From assembly GCF_000508165.1 (NCBI RefSeq), contig NZ_AYOZ01000034.1:229934-293933 (forward strand): a stretch of DNA of 64,000 nt, written 5' to 3'. Numbering within the stretch: position 1 is the first letter of the stretch; each line of letters opens with the position of its first letter. This stretch comes from Marinomonas profundimaris. Lineage in GTDB: Bacteria; Pseudomonadota; Gammaproteobacteria; Pseudomonadales; Marinomonadaceae. Below the pieces are notes generated by a model, which saw only the letters and a program-made list of their open reading frames with translations, made no database searches and was not told the DNA's origin. Position numbers and translations under genes: made by a program. Below are positions 18,774 to 27,727 of the stretch, one piece after another.

Positions 18774-19712
18774 TCAGAGCAACTCATCTGGCGTAGTCAG
18801 AGTGTCTTCTGGAGAGTAGCGATAGCATTCTTCCACTAACCACTTAAGTAATTGTTGTACTGGCTCTCGTTGTCGCTGCATGTCAGGGCAAGCAAACAAA
18901 TAAGCATGACCTTCATCCAATACGTGAGAAAAAGGCATCACTAAGCGTCCATACTGAATATCATCCATAACCAAAGGTGTTCTTCCTAAAGCAACACCCT
19001 GACCTGCAATCGCAGCTTGAACCGCCAAATCACCTCGATTAAAACTGATACCGCGAGACGGTTTGACGCCTTTGGCATTAGCTAATAATAACCAGCGCTC
19101 CCATTCCGCATACGGACTGGTAAAGCGCCACTCCGAGTCATCATTCAATAATGGTACCTGAGCCAATTGATTCGGCTCTACCAACAATCGCGATGCGGCA
19201 AATGCCGGACTGCACACTGGAAACACCTTATCTTTCATCAAGGGGACAATATTCCCTTTTGTACCATGAACGTGGCTGTGCACGATCGCGACATCAATTC
19301 GGTCTCGCTGAAAATTTACCTCTCGATCATTCGCTTGAATTCTAAGCTGTAAATCAGGGTACGCTTCTTGCAAACTCCCCAATCGAGGAATCAGCCATTT
19401 TGTCGCAAACGAAGGCATCACAGAAACCGTTAGAATATTAGAGGTTTCTTCTTCTTGTAATTCTGAAACCAACTCATTGATCTCATTAAAACTGTGATTT
19501 AGCTGAACCGCCAAACGCGCACCCGCGACCGTTAATTCCAATCGACGGTGATAACGAATGAACAATGTCAGGCCTAATCGCTCTTCTAGTTGTCGAATTT
19601 GCTGACTAATCGCACCTTGTGTGAGGTGCATTTCCTGTGCGGCTTTCGTAAAACTCAAATGACGCGCGGCAATGGAAAACGTGCCTAATCCAGACAAGGG
19701 AATAGATTTCAT
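18774..19712 (-). CDS. LysR-type transcriptional regulator (GcvA-like)
   Basis: 312 aa. The N-terminal helix-turn-helix (LGTFSIAARHLSFTKAAQEM, then HLTQGAISQQIRQLEERLG) and a periplasmic-binding-like effector domain from about residue 90 define the LysR family; the wording of the HTH is closest to GcvA-type members. It binds DNA as a tetramer and responds to an unknown small molecule. It faces away from a 550-base gap that contains a candidate sRNA gene on the other strand, and converges with the TSUP permease gene. No target can be assigned. Confidence 0.88.
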   Translation of the reverse strand: MKSIPLSGLGTFSIAARHLSFTKAAQEMHLTQGAISQQIRQLEERLGLTLFIRYHRRLELTVAGARLAVQLNHSFNEINELVSELQEEETSNILTVSVMPSFATKWLIPRLGSLQEAYPDLQLRIQANDREVNFQRDRIDVAIVHSHVHGTKGNIVPLMKDKVFPVCSPAFAASRLLVEPNQLAQVPLLNDDSEWRFTSPYAEWERWLLLANAKGVKPSRGISFNRGDLAVQAAIAGQGVALGRTPLVMDDIQYGRLVMPFSHVLDEGHAYLFACPDMQRQREPVQQLLKWLVEECYRYSPEDTLTTPDELL

Positions 19713-19934
19713 AACATAATCACCATAAGACGAGCTCAGCTACTGCAAAATTGAACAACCAAGAAATAAGAAAATAATCTAAAGACAAAAACGCTTAAAA
19801 TATGACCATTTTCTACCGTTTAAACAATCATAAGCAGCCAGTTTGCTGTTTATCGAGTTGAAAATAGTCGTCATTAGAAAACATCGATCTATTTTGCATT
19901 AATTATACTAATCCAACAAATCAATTTATATCGT

Positions 19935-19962
19935 TTGTCACCTGATTCCAAAAAGCTAGAAT
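19935..19962 (+). promoter_or_regulatory. Sigma-70 type promoter of the candidate sRNA
   Basis: -35 TTGTCA at 19935-19940 and -10 TAGAAT at 19957-19962 with a 16-base spacer; each hexamer matches consensus at five of six bases. Predicted start near 19969. Confidence 0.6.
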
Positions 19963-19968
19963 AGCCAC

Positions 19969-20141
19969 ATCTCTTAGGTTTAACAGCGACCTAATATTTA
20001 TCAATACAGCCCTAACTGTATTACTCCTAAAATGTGTCCCACAGTCATGTTTTAGGCGAATAGCATCATTCCCCACAGTGTGGTGTTATTCTCAATTGCT
20101 AGTTACTTTTGTTGAAGCCGGACCTTGTCCGGCTTTTTTTT
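19969..20141 (+). ncRNA. Candidate small regulatory RNA, about 173 nt
   Basis: No ORF lies between this promoter and a perfect intrinsic terminator, and the next genes on both sides are on the minus strand, so a stand-alone RNA is the simplest reading. Serial hairpins can be drawn: TTAGGT/ACCTAA (19974-19994), AATACAG/CTGTATT with loop CCCTAA (20003-20022), CCTAAAA/TTTTAGG (20026-20056), CCAC/GTGG (20073-20083), then the terminator. The CCTAA loop of hairpin 2 could pair with the TTTTAGG arm of hairpin 3. It does not look like 6S RNA and lacks the repeated GGA of CsrA sponges. Hfq-type trans-acting function is inference. Confidence 0.55.
20115..20141 (+). terminator. Intrinsic terminator of the candidate sRNA
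   Basis: Perfect 9-bp stem AAGCCGGAC / GTCCGGCTT with loop CTT and eight T residues from 20134. Confidence 0.9.
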
Positions 20142-20205
20142 ATCCAAAATTCAACGTCTCGCATTCAAACCAACGAACATCTGAATAGTGCATCTCATCA
20201 CAACG

Positions 20206-20232
20206 AAAAACGGCGACCCTAAGGCCGCCGTT
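20206..20232 (-). terminator. Terminator of the GAPDH gene
   Basis: On the minus strand AACGGCGG pairs with TCGCCGTT (one G-T pair), followed by a run of five T. Confidence 0.8.
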
Positions 20233-20262
20233 CAAGACAGTATTCTCTGTATTCAACACGGT

Positions 20263-21636
20263 TTACGCCGCTTGATCCTCAAGCAACACCGCCTTTTTTA
20301 AATTAGCCTGAGCCAATTTCTCCATCAAGCGAACAACCTGACAGCTGTAGCCGTATTCATTGTCGTACCATACATACAAGATCGCTTGATTGCCACGCAC
20401 TTTCGTTGACAAGGAATCCAATATGCCAGCTTGCTGAGAGCCAATGAAATCAGAACTTACTGCATCGGCGCCGTCGCTGTAGCCAATTTGACCGGTTAAT
20501 TCAGCGCTGTTTGATGCATTTTTCAACAGCTGATTAATGTCATCAACCGATGTGGCGGATTTCAAATTCAGACTCAATACTGCAATCGAAACATTAATCA
20601 CTGGCACTCGAATCGCGCTGCCGCTCAACTTCCCTTCCAAAGAAGGAATGGCTTTAGAAACCGCTTTCGCCGCGCCCGTTTCTGTCATCACCATGTTCAT
20701 GCCAGCCGCACGACCACGACGATCACCTTTGTGAATATTATCGATTAAGTTCTGATCATTCGTATAAGCGTGAACGGTTTCAACATGACCCGACACAATG
20801 CCGTACTTCTCTTCAAGAACAGACAAAATGGGTGTAATCGCATTAGTGGTACAAGACGCCGCAGAGACAATGCGATCGTCTTCGGTAACGTCATTGTCAT
20901 TGACACCAAACACAATGTTTTTCATTTCTTTGCCGGGCGCCGTTAAGACAACACGTTCGATACCAGGACGATTCAAGTGAACACTCAAACCGTCATGATC
21001 ACGCCAGCGACCAGTATTATCCACAAGCAACGCATTATCGATGCCATACGCTTGATAATCGACTTCTGCAGGATCTGAGGCATAAATCACTTTCACAGGA
21101 GAGCCATTAATAATCAATGATTGATTGGCTTCATCGACCTTTACCAAACCATCGTAAACGCCATGAACCGAATCGTATTTCAACAAGCTTGCACGTTTTG
21201 TAAGATCATCATCACACGCCTTACGAACCACAATCGCCGCCAAGGCCATGCCCGGAGTAGTATGACCCAACGAACACATACGACGAGCAAGCAAACGACC
21301 GATACGGCCAAAACCATACAACACAACCGGTGTTTCACTGCCCGTTTTAGGGGCTGCCGCCAAGACAGAAGCAACATCCGCTTCAGCGATAAGCGATTCC
21401 AGTTCGATGGTCGTGTGAGAATTGTCGCTCGCCAGAACCTGCTCCAACACTTGATAGACTTGCGCAAGATCTAACTCTGGATACGAATCAAAAGCCGCCA
21501 TCAACCCAGTGACAGAATCTGCCATTAAGGTGTTTCCTGCCAATTGAACTTTAATCGATTTTTCACGACCCAGCTTACCCAAAAGAGGAATCATTGATTC
21601 TGCTTGCGAAAGTGTTTGTAACCAAGTGCTTGTCAT
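20263..21636 (-). CDS. gap: Glyceraldehyde-3-phosphate dehydrogenase, long form with N-terminal extension
   Basis: 457 aa, about 120 longer than classical GAPDH. The Rossmann start VVLYGFGRIGRLLARR appears only at about residue 103; the catalytic cysteine is in ASCTTNAITP and the C-terminal WYDNEYGYSCQVV is typical. It interconverts glyceraldehyde 3-phosphate and 1,3-bisphosphoglycerate. The helical N-terminal extension resembles that of a second GAPDH type known in Pseudomonas (about 460 aa). Its role, possibly gluconeogenic or regulatory, is not settled from sequence. It is transcribed alone and closed by a terminator. Confidence 0.9.
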   Translation of the reverse strand: MTSTWLQTLSQAESMIPLLGKLGREKSIKVQLAGNTLMADSVTGLMAAFDSYPELDLAQVYQVLEQVLASDNSHTTIELESLIAEADVASVLAAAPKTGSETPVVLYGFGRIGRLLARRMCSLGHTTPGMALAAIVVRKACDDDLTKRASLLKYDSVHGVYDGLVKVDEANQSLIINGSPVKVIYASDPAEVDYQAYGIDNALLVDNTGRWRDHDGLSVHLNRPGIERVVLTAPGKEMKNIVFGVNDNDVTEDDRIVSAASCTTNAITPILSVLEEKYGIVSGHVETVHAYTNDQNLIDNIHKGDRRGRAAGMNMVMTETGAAKAVSKAIPSLEGKLSGSAIRVPVINVSIAVLSLNLKSATSVDDINQLLKNASNSAELTGQIGYSDGADAVSSDFIGSQQAGILDSLSTKVRGNQAILYVWYDNEYGYSCQVVRLMEKLAQANLKKAVLLEDQAA

Positions 21637-21804
21637 TTTCTGCCCCCGAAAAAAGACGTTGTTATATCAATATGGGCGCAGTCTAACGACTGGATTAGAC
21701 AAAAACAAATTGTAAGAAGACTACAAAAAACCTTTAAAATCGGGTATTTAGTGTCTTTTTTTATAGAAATAACGAAATAACAAGAAAGGGTTAGAAACTT
21801 TACT

Positions 21805-21854
21805 ACATAATCATAGAATCAAACGGTGCATCCGCATAAATCGAATGATTATGT
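21805..21854. repeat. Inverted repeat upstream of gap
   Basis: Perfect 10-base arms ACATAATCAT / ATGATTATGT separated by 30 bases, about 170 bases before the gap start. No T run follows, so a terminator is unlikely; possible regulator site. Confidence 0.4.
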
Positions 21855-21898
21855 TGTAATTTGGCAACGTAAACTGACAGGAACTTTCATGAATTATT

Positions 21899-22228
21899 TT
21901 ATAAATGTCGCTTTCTTTCCGCCAAAACACCTAAAAAACAAAAACAAGCAAACACCAAAGCCGGACGATAAACGAAATCAACGCGAGTAATTCCCCAATA
22001 TACTAAAGGCTGACTCCACAACGTTAACAACCCATAACCAAATGTACACATCAAAATAAACGCCACTACTCGAGCAATAAACACCCAAGAAGCAACCAGT
22101 TTTTTGAGATACCCATTCACTTTATCGCCGTATACCACTAAGCAAGTCGCCACTAAAGCCAGAGAAATATCATTAAGGTGTGGCTGAATAAGGTGCGCTA
22201 GACGAAGATTTAAATCCAAAACAAACAT
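21899..22228 (-). CDS. DUF3392 small inner-membrane protein
   Basis: 109 aa with three to four hydrophobic helices and short basic loops. The N-terminal HLIQPHLNDISLALVATCLVV pattern and the later AFILMCTFGYGLL match DUF3392, a family of small membrane proteins in marine gammaproteobacteria such as Vibrio. Function is unknown. It lies 34 bases after the exported-protein gene on the same strand, so the two are probably cotranscribed. Confidence 0.75.
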   Translation of the reverse strand: MFVLDLNLRLAHLIQPHLNDISLALVATCLVVYGDKVNGYLKKLVASWVFIARVVAFILMCTFGYGLLTLWSQPLVYWGITRVDFVYRPALVFACFCFLGVLAERKRHL

Positions 22229-22262
22229 AAATAATTAACTACTACCGTTTAAAAATACAACG

Positions 22263-22823
22263 CTACTGATTTTTTCGAGACAAGGCTTCAACATCTATTT
22301 TACCAGATCGATTCACCACTTTTGGGTGCTCATCAACATACATAATGGACACATCGTACGTGCTATTTTGAAATTCGATCAATGTTCCGTCCTTAAACAA
22401 CCAAGTTGAGCGGCCAATACCCTGATTCAAATGCCCTTCTGTCGGCTCACCGTATTTTTTCTCTAACAAGGCTCCTAACGCTTTTCGCTTCTCGTTACTT
22501 TCTACAACGCCCGATAATAATGCTTGGCGTACATAACCAGACGTATTCGAAAAAACCGTTAAGTTAGTAACGCCCAAAATACCTTCTGGCCCTAAGCTGT
22601 AACTCATTTCGCCATCTCGATAAGACGGGTAACTACTCAACCCCATACTCTCAAGCTGCCTTTTTAAACGAGACAAGCTCAAATCATTCAGTGGTAAACC
22701 AAACAACTCAGCCATATTGGACAGGCGCGCTTTCTCATTCGTTTTTGCCTGTACAGTGCTAGTCATTCCCATTAGTAACGTAAGAATCAACGCTGCAAAC
22801 CCAAAAGTAAATTTTCTAGACAT
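22263..22823 (-). CDS. Exported protein of unknown function
   Basis: 186 aa. Signal peptide of about 26 residues (RKFTFGFAALILTLLMGM...) with likely cleavage after VQA. The mature part begins with a short helical region, NMAELFGLPLNDLSLSRLKR, followed by mixed strands such as DGEMSYSLGPEGILG and STWLFKDGTLIEF. Not recognised as a known family; no cysteine in the mature part. Likely periplasmic. Probably one operon with the DUF3392 gene. Confidence 0.65.
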   Translation of the reverse strand: MSRKFTFGFAALILTLLMGMTSTVQAKTNEKARLSNMAELFGLPLNDLSLSRLKRQLESMGLSSYPSYRDGEMSYSLGPEGILGVTNLTVFSNTSGYVRQALLSGVVESNEKRKALGALLEKKYGEPTEGHLNQGIGRSTWLFKDGTLIEFQNSTYDVSIMYVDEHPKVVNRSGKIDVEALSRKNQ

Positions 22824-22951
22824 TAATCCTTTCCCAATGAGAGTTCATGTTCCAGTTTGACAGGCAAAAAACACCAAACCTGATATATAATACAACACTA
22901 TAGACTCCTTCCATTCAAGGAGCATCAAAACTTTATTTATTGAGGTAATAC

Positions 22952-23563
22952 ATGGCACTAGTTATTGGCGTCACGGGCGTATCTGGCAGCGGCAAAAGCC
23001 GACTTTGTTCTTTATTAGCAGAAGGCCATGGCGACAGAATTACAGTCTTGTGCCAAGACAGCTTCTACAATGGCTGCGGAAGCATCGATCCTGACGTTTA
23101 CAACTTTGATGACCTTAGCTCGCTAGACCTAGAAAGCATCACAATGGCCATTCACAACTGCAAAAATCGTCAGCAACCGAATGAAATTCCCGTTTACGAT
23201 CATGCACAGCACAGACGCACAGGATACCGAAACCTAGAGTCAACGCACATTGTACTGGTTGAAGGTCACATGATGTTTCAGGACGCTGGAATTCGCGATG
23301 CGGTTGATTACCTTTTGTATGTCGACACCGATATGGACATTGCCATCGTCCGACGCCTAAAACGAGACATCGCTGAACGCGGTCGAGATGTAAACGAAGT
23401 CACTAGCCGTTACATGCGCCATGTTCGTCAGGCCTCGTTAAAAACGATCGATATTCGCAGCAAATCGGACTTTATTATTCCGAACAATAAAAGCTTCACT
23501 AATGCCGCTAATTTACTCAGCAATCACATCGATTACCTACTAAAAGAAAAAGGCGCCAAATAG
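22952..23563 (+). CDS. Uridine kinase-like P-loop kinase
   Basis: 203 aa of the phosphoribulokinase/uridine kinase superfamily. Walker A is GVSGSGKS at residues 8-15, and DSFYNGCGSIDPDVYNFDD near residue 44 resembles the uridine kinase substrate loop; VLVEGHMMF is the Walker B-like strand, and RRLKRDIAERGRD is the lid region with catalytic arginines. It probably phosphorylates uridine or cytidine for pyrimidine salvage, but a related nucleoside or nicotinamide-riboside kinase cannot be excluded. GAGG lies before the ATG. The stop codon lies in the loop of its terminator. Confidence 0.75.
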   Translation: MALVIGVTGVSGSGKSRLCSLLAEGHGDRITVLCQDSFYNGCGSIDPDVYNFDDLSSLDLESITMAIHNCKNRQQPNEIPVYDHAQHRRTGYRNLESTHIVLVEGHMMFQDAGIRDAVDYLLYVDTDMDIAIVRRLKRDIAERGRDVNEVTSRYMRHVRQASLKTIDIRSKSDFIIPNNKSFTNAANLLSNHIDYLLKEKGAK

Positions 23564-23572
23564 GCGCCTTTT
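23547..23572. terminator. Bidirectional terminator at the udk-like / dnaJ convergence
   Basis: Perfect 10-bp stem AAAAGGCGCC / GGCGCCTTTT with loop AAATA that contains the kinase stop codon. A and T runs serve both strands. Confidence 0.85.
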
Positions 23573-23618
23573 CGTTAGATTTTCAATTTCTCAAACATCC
23601 ACTATCAACGTGAAACGT

Positions 23619-24749
23619 TTACTTCTTAATATCATCAAAGAAACGTTTTACGCCGTCAAACCAGCTTTTCTGCTTAGGTGAATGATCCGTTCCTTCACCC
23701 ATGCTTTCGGCTAATTCAGTGAACAACTCTTTTTGACGTGAAGTCAGGTTCACTGGCGTTTCAATCACTGCCTTACAAATCAAATCACCCACTGGCCCGC
23801 CACGAACCGGCTTAACGCCTTTATTACGAAGACGGAACAATTTGCCAGACTGACATTCAGCAGTCACTTTCAGACGCACACGACCATCTAGCGTCGGCAC
23901 ATCAATTTCGCCACCCAACGCCGCTGTAGTGAAGCTGATTGGCACTTCACAGTACAAGTTCGCGCCATCACGTTCGAAAATATTGTGCGGCTTAACCGAC
24001 ACCTGAACAAACAAATCACCCGCTGGACCGCCATGCGTTCCGGCTTCGCCCTCACCAGACAAACGAATACGATCACCTGTATCCACGCCCGCAGGGATTT
24101 TAACATTTAACGTTTTGTACTCTTGAACACGGCCTTGACCATGACAATCATTACAAGGATCACTGATCACCTGACCTGCACCATGACATTCTGGGCACGC
24201 TTGCTGCACCGAGAAGAAACCTTGTGACATGCGGACTTGGCCAGCGCCACCACAGGTACCACAGGTTTTCGGTGTCGAGCCTTTCTTCGCACCAGAACCT
24301 TCACATTTCTTACAATTCACCAGTGTTGGTATACGAATTTTTTCTTCGCATCCCCAGACGGCTTGTTCAAGATCAAGCTCTAATGTGTAACGTAAATCGG
24401 AACCACGACGCGTTCGGCTTTGACCACCGCCACCACCGCCGCCGAAAATATCGCCGAATACATCACCAAAAATATCACTAAAACCACCAGCGCCAGCACC
24501 ACCGCCGTAGCCGCCGCCCTGTCCATTGACACCTTCATGGCCAAAACGATCGTAGGCTTCACGTTTTTCTTCGGAAGACAAAATTTCATAAGCTTCGGCC
24601 AGCTCTTTGAATTTTTCCAATGCTTCTGGGTTATCTGGATTCTTATCTGGGTGGTACTTATTCGCTAAAGAACGATAAGCTTTTTTAATGTCTTTCTTAT
24701 CCGCGCTTTTGGCCACCCCAAGAACGTCGTAATAGTCTCTTTTGCTCAT
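23619..24749 (-). CDS. dnaJ: Chaperone DnaJ (Hsp40)
   Basis: 376 aa co-chaperone that stimulates DnaK ATPase and delivers unfolded substrates. Domains in order: J domain with the HPD motif in [10 protein letters not shown], a long Gly/Phe-rich linker, four zinc-binding repeats ([32 protein letters not shown]), then the C-terminal substrate-binding domain. The start at 24749 ([12 protein letters not shown]) fits the family and has AGGA ten bases upstream; an ATG nine bases earlier overlaps that site. It follows dnaK after 198 bases that hold a hairpin and a tandem repeat. Confidence 0.96.
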   Translation of the reverse strand: MSKRDYYDVLGVAKSADKKDIKKAYRSLANKYHPDKNPDNPEALEKFKELAEAYEILSSEEKREAYDRFGHEGVNGQGGGYGGGAGAGGFSDIFGDVFGDIFGGGGGGGQSRTRRGSDLRYTLELDLEQAVWGCEEKIRIPTLVNCKKCEGSGAKKGSTPKTCGTCGGAGQVRMSQGFFSVQQACPECHGAGQVISDPCNDCHGQGRVQEYKTLNVKIPAGVDTGDRIRLSGEGEAGTHGGPAGDLFVQVSVKPHNIFERDGANLYCEVPISFTTAALGGEIDVPTLDGRVRLKVTAECQSGKLFRLRNKGVKPVRGGPVGDLICKAVIETPVNLTSRQKELFTELAESMGEGTDHSPKQKSWFDGVKRFFDDIKK

Positions 24750-24760
24750 CGAAGGCATTC

Positions 24761-24816
24761 CTGAATTGAAAAGTCTGAATTGAAAAGTTTGAATCTAACA
24801 ATCTGAATTGAAAAAT
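24761..24816 (-). repeat. Tandem 14-base repeat in the dnaK-dnaJ spacer
   Basis: Four consecutive 14-base units on the plus strand: CTGAATTGAAAAGT twice exactly, a diverged TTGAATCTAACAAT, then CTGAATTGAAAAAT. They end 11 bases before the dnaJ start and so form part of the dnaJ leader. Confidence 0.75.
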
Positions 24817-24876
24817 CTGTCTCTAAACGCTGAACCTAGATCTAAAAAATCGTCAATCTCAGATATTACAAATAGC

Positions 24877-24900
24877 AAAACACGGTCCTAAAACCGTGTT
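24877..24900 (-). terminator. Hairpin after dnaK, possible partial terminator
   Basis: On the minus strand AACACGGT pairs with ACCGTGTT (8 bp, 8-base loop) followed by TTTT then GC. The short T run suggests partial termination, lowering dnaJ relative to dnaK. A further CCCTT/AAGGG stem lies between it and dnaK. Confidence 0.55.
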
Positions 24901-24947
24901 CGCTATCAACAACCCTTTTTGAGAAGGGCAAAAATAAGGTTTAACGC

Positions 24948-26861
24948 TTATTTTTTATCGTCTTTTACTTCTTCGAATTCTGCGTCAACCGCATCATCCT
25001 GAGACTTAGCTTGCTCGCCTTCAGCTGGCTGTTCGCCGGCTTCTGCTTCTGCATACATCTTCTGAGCCAAAGTGCCAGACGCTTGAGTCAACGCATTCGT
25101 TTTCTCTTCGATCTTCTCTTTGTCATTAGACGTTAGCGCTTCTTCAAGCTCAGTGATCGCTGTTTCAATCGCTTCTTTTTCTTCTGCTGTTGCTTTGTCA
25201 CCAGCATCAACCAACGTTTTACGCGTCGCGTGGATCATGCCGTCAGCGGTGTTGCGAACTTGTACAAGCTCTTCGAACTTGCGATCTTCTTCCGCGTTTG
25301 CTTCAGCGTCTTGAACCATTTTTTCAACTTCTTCATCACTCAAGCCAGAAGAAGATTTGATCACGATAGACTGTTCTTTACCCGTTGCTTTGTCTTTCGC
25401 AGACACGCTCAAGATACCGTTGGCATCAAGATCGAAGCTTACTTCGATTTGTGGCACACCACGTGGAGCCGGTGGAATGTCAGCCAAATCAAAACGGCCT
25501 AGCGATTTATTCTGAGACGCTTGCTTACGTTCACCTTGCAATGCGTGGATCGTTACCGCATTTTGGTTGTCTTCTGCTGTAGAGAACGTCTGAGATTTCT
25601 TAGTAGGAATCGTCGTGTTTTTCTCGATCAACGCGGTCATTACGCCGCCCATAGTCTCGATACCCAAAGACAGTGGCGTAACGTCTAGAAGAAGAACGTC
25701 TTTTACATCACCAGAAAGTACCGCGCCTTGGATAGAAGCACCAATTGCTACCGCTTCATCTGGGTTAACGTCTTTACGTGGCTCTTTACCGAAGAATTCA
25801 GTTACTTTCGCTTGAACCATTGGCATACGTGTTTGACCACCAACCAAGATAACTTCATCGATATCAGACGCTTTCAGGTCGGCATCTTTCAACGCTTGAC
25901 GACAAGGCTCAAGAGATTTCAATACAAGCTCTTCAACCAAAGACTCCAACTTAGAACGTGTCAATTTCACGTTTAAGTGTTTAGGGCCAGTCGCATCTGC
26001 CGTGATGTAAGGTAAGTTAACTTCAGTCTGTGAAGAAGAAGACAATTCAACTTTGGCTTTTTCGCCCGCTTCTTTCAAACGTTGTAGCGCAAGTGGATCG
26101 TTGTGCAGATCGATACCAGACGTTTTTTTGAATTCAGCCGCTAGGAATTCGATAACGCGCATGTCGAAATCTTCACCACCTAGGAAAGTATCACCGTTTG
26201 TAGACAACACTTCGAATTGCTTCTCACCATCAACGTCAGCAATTTCGATAATAGAGATATCGAATGTACCACCACCAAGGTCATAAACCGCGATAGTAGA
26301 ATCACCTGAGCTCTTGTCTAGACCGTAAGCCAAGGCAGCCGCTGTTGGCTCGTTAATAATACGTTTTACTTCTAGACCAGCGATTTTACCTGCGTCTTTT
26401 GTTGCTTGACGCTGAGAGTCATTGAAGTAAGCAGGCACCGTAATAACCGCTTCGGTTACTTTCTCGCCAAGGTAATCTTCTGCTGTTTTCTTCATTTTCT
26501 TAAGAACTTCAGCGGAAATTTGTGGTGGCGCTTTCTTCTCGCCTTTCACTTCTACCCAAGCATCGCCGTTATCAGCAGCAACGATTTTGTAAGGCACCAT
26601 AGAGATGTCTTTTTGTACAACGTCGTCTTTAAATTTACGACCAATCAAACGTTTAACCGCAAACACGGTGTTTGTTGGGTTTGTAACCGCTTGACGTTTT
26701 GCGGATTGACCAACCAATACTTCACCATCGTCTGCATAAGCAACGATAGACGGTGTGGTGCGATCGCCTTCCGCGTTTTCAATTACACGTGCTTTTTCGC
26801 CATCTAGTACAGCAACACAAGAGTTCGTTGTACCTAAGTCAATACCAATGATTCTACCCAT
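24948..26861 (-). CDS. dnaK: Chaperone DnaK (Hsp70)
   Basis: 637 aa, standard length. The ATPase domain starts [17 protein letters not shown], with [12 protein letters not shown] at about residue 195 and [10 protein letters not shown] near 340. The linker [13 protein letters not shown] leads to the substrate-binding domain and an alpha-helical lid with an acidic C-terminus ending in [11 protein letters not shown] 26861 is chosen: GGAG lies nine bases upstream, while the TTG fifteen bases earlier overlaps that site. A sigma-32 type promoter lies 46 to 72 bases before the start, so dnaK can be induced apart from grpE. Confidence 0.97.
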   Translation of the reverse strand: MGRIIGIDLGTTNSCVAVLDGEKARVIENAEGDRTTPSIVAYADDGEVLVGQSAKRQAVTNPTNTVFAVKRLIGRKFKDDVVQKDISMVPYKIVAADNGDAWVEVKGEKKAPPQISAEVLKKMKKTAEDYLGEKVTEAVITVPAYFNDSQRQATKDAGKIAGLEVKRIINEPTAAALAYGLDKSSGDSTIAVYDLGGGTFDISIIEIADVDGEKQFEVLSTNGDTFLGGEDFDMRVIEFLAAEFKKTSGIDLHNDPLALQRLKEAGEKAKVELSSSSQTEVNLPYITADATGPKHLNVKLTRSKLESLVEELVLKSLEPCRQALKDADLKASDIDEVILVGGQTRMPMVQAKVTEFFGKEPRKDVNPDEAVAIGASIQGAVLSGDVKDVLLLDVTPLSLGIETMGGVMTALIEKNTTIPTKKSQTFSTAEDNQNAVTIHALQGERKQASQNKSLGRFDLADIPPAPRGVPQIEVSFDLDANGILSVSAKDKATGKEQSIVIKSSSGLSDEEVEKMVQDAEANAEEDRKFEELVQVRNTADGMIHATRKTLVDAGDKATAEEKEAIETAITELEEALTSNDKEKIEEKTNALTQASGTLAQKMYAEAEAGEQPAEGEQAKSQDDAVDAEFEEVKDDKK

Positions 26862-26906
26862 GGTTTGTATCTCCAATAAATTCGTTTATAACAATGATAA
26901 TTCTGT

Positions 26907-26933
26907 ATTTGGGTCCGCTTTTTTGTATTTCAA
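26907..26933 (-). promoter_or_regulatory. Sigma-32 type heat-shock promoter of dnaK
   Basis: Minus strand: -35 TTGAAA at 26933-26928, 13-base spacer, -10 ACCCAAAT at 26914-26907 (consensus CCCCATNT, six of eight). Confidence 0.7.
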
Positions 26934-26963
26934 GCGTTCGGTGTCAAAAAAATGACAGGCAAT

Positions 26964-27542
26964 TTATGCCGCGCTTGAAACCACTACCATTGCAGGTCGC
27001 AATAGACGGCCATGAAGCGTGTAACCTTTCTGCACAACATCCATAACGGTGTTTGGCTCTAACTCAGGATTTGGCACCATAGTGATCGCTTGATGCAATT
27101 CTGGGTTGAAAGGTTCGCCATGCGGATCAACCACTTTCACTTCAAAACGCGCTAATGTTTCAATCAAGTCTTTCAGTGTCAGCTCAACACCTTCACGAAC
27201 AGGGTCTGATTCACCTGTTGCAGGCGCCGACGCCAATGCACGCTCAAGATTGTCTGCGACGTTCACAATCGACTTGGCAAATTTTTCGACGCCAAATTTA
27301 TGCGCCTTTTCAACATCTTGCTCGGCACGGCGGCGCACGTTTTGCGCATCAGCCTGAGAGCGAAGTGCCGCTTCTTTATACTGAGCGACTTCTTCTAATG
27401 CTTTTGCAAGCTCATCATTTTCAGTAACTTCTTCTAAAACCTCTACTTCAGGCTCTAAAAGTTCTTCTACTGTTTCGTTTTGCGTTTCGCTATTCAAAAC
27501 TTGCTCCGCTTCTAGATTAGGATTTTTTTGCTGTTCACTCAT
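26964..27542 (-). CDS. grpE: Nucleotide exchange factor GrpE
   Basis: 192 aa. The acidic N-terminus is followed by a long coiled coil (about residues 40-105, including [19 protein letters not shown]) and a C-terminal beta domain ending with [16 protein letters not shown], which is diagnostic. GrpE releases ADP from DnaK and acts as a thermosensor. First gene of the grpE-dnaK-dnaJ cluster on the minus strand, preceded by a near-perfect heat-shock promoter, and divergent from recN. Confidence 0.95.
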   Translation of the reverse strand: MSEQQKNPNLEAEQVLNSETQNETVEELLEPEVEVLEEVTENDELAKALEEVAQYKEAALRSQADAQNVRRRAEQDVEKAHKFGVEKFAKSIVNVADNLERALASAPATGESDPVREGVELTLKDLIETLARFEVKVVDPHGEPFNPELHQAITMVPNPELEPNTVMDVVQKGYTLHGRLLRPAMVVVSSAA

Positions 27543-27585
27543 TCTTCAACTCCAAATAACAGAAACAATTCTTTCTCTGTGCAGG

Positions 27586-27614
27586 TTATATGGGGACTGC
27601 TTTTTACCTTTCAA
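27586..27614 (-). promoter_or_regulatory. Sigma-32 type heat-shock promoter of grpE
   Basis: Minus strand: -35 TTGAAA at 27614-27609, 13-base spacer, -10 CCCCATATAA at 27595-27586. Full match to the enterobacterial sigma-32 core. Confidence 0.85.
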
Positions 27615-27661
27615 CACTAAAACCGCATTAATTTCATGGGAATTAAATTTGCGAACTAGAC

Positions 27662-27699
27662 TTGTCAAAAAACAGCCAACTACTGTATAAATAACCATA
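27662..27699 (+). promoter_or_regulatory. recN promoter region with a degenerate LexA-like box
   Basis: -35 TTGTCA (27662-27667) and -10 TATAAA (27686-27691), 18-base spacer. TACTGTATAAATAACCATA at 27681-27699 keeps the left half and AT-rich centre of a LexA box, but its right half has only two of four core bases, so LexA control is uncertain. Confidence 0.4.
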
Positions 27700-27727
27700 T
27701 AAAATATTATTTTTCTCGGAGCTCTCT

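Noticed and set aside
19969..20141. Candidate RNA as 6S RNA or a CsrB/RsmY-type sponge
   Set aside because: It lacks the long rod with a central bubble of 6S RNA, and only one GGA motif is present.
27681..27699. Firm LexA box for recN
   Set aside because: Only the left half is well kept; noted as a degenerate candidate and not as a finding.
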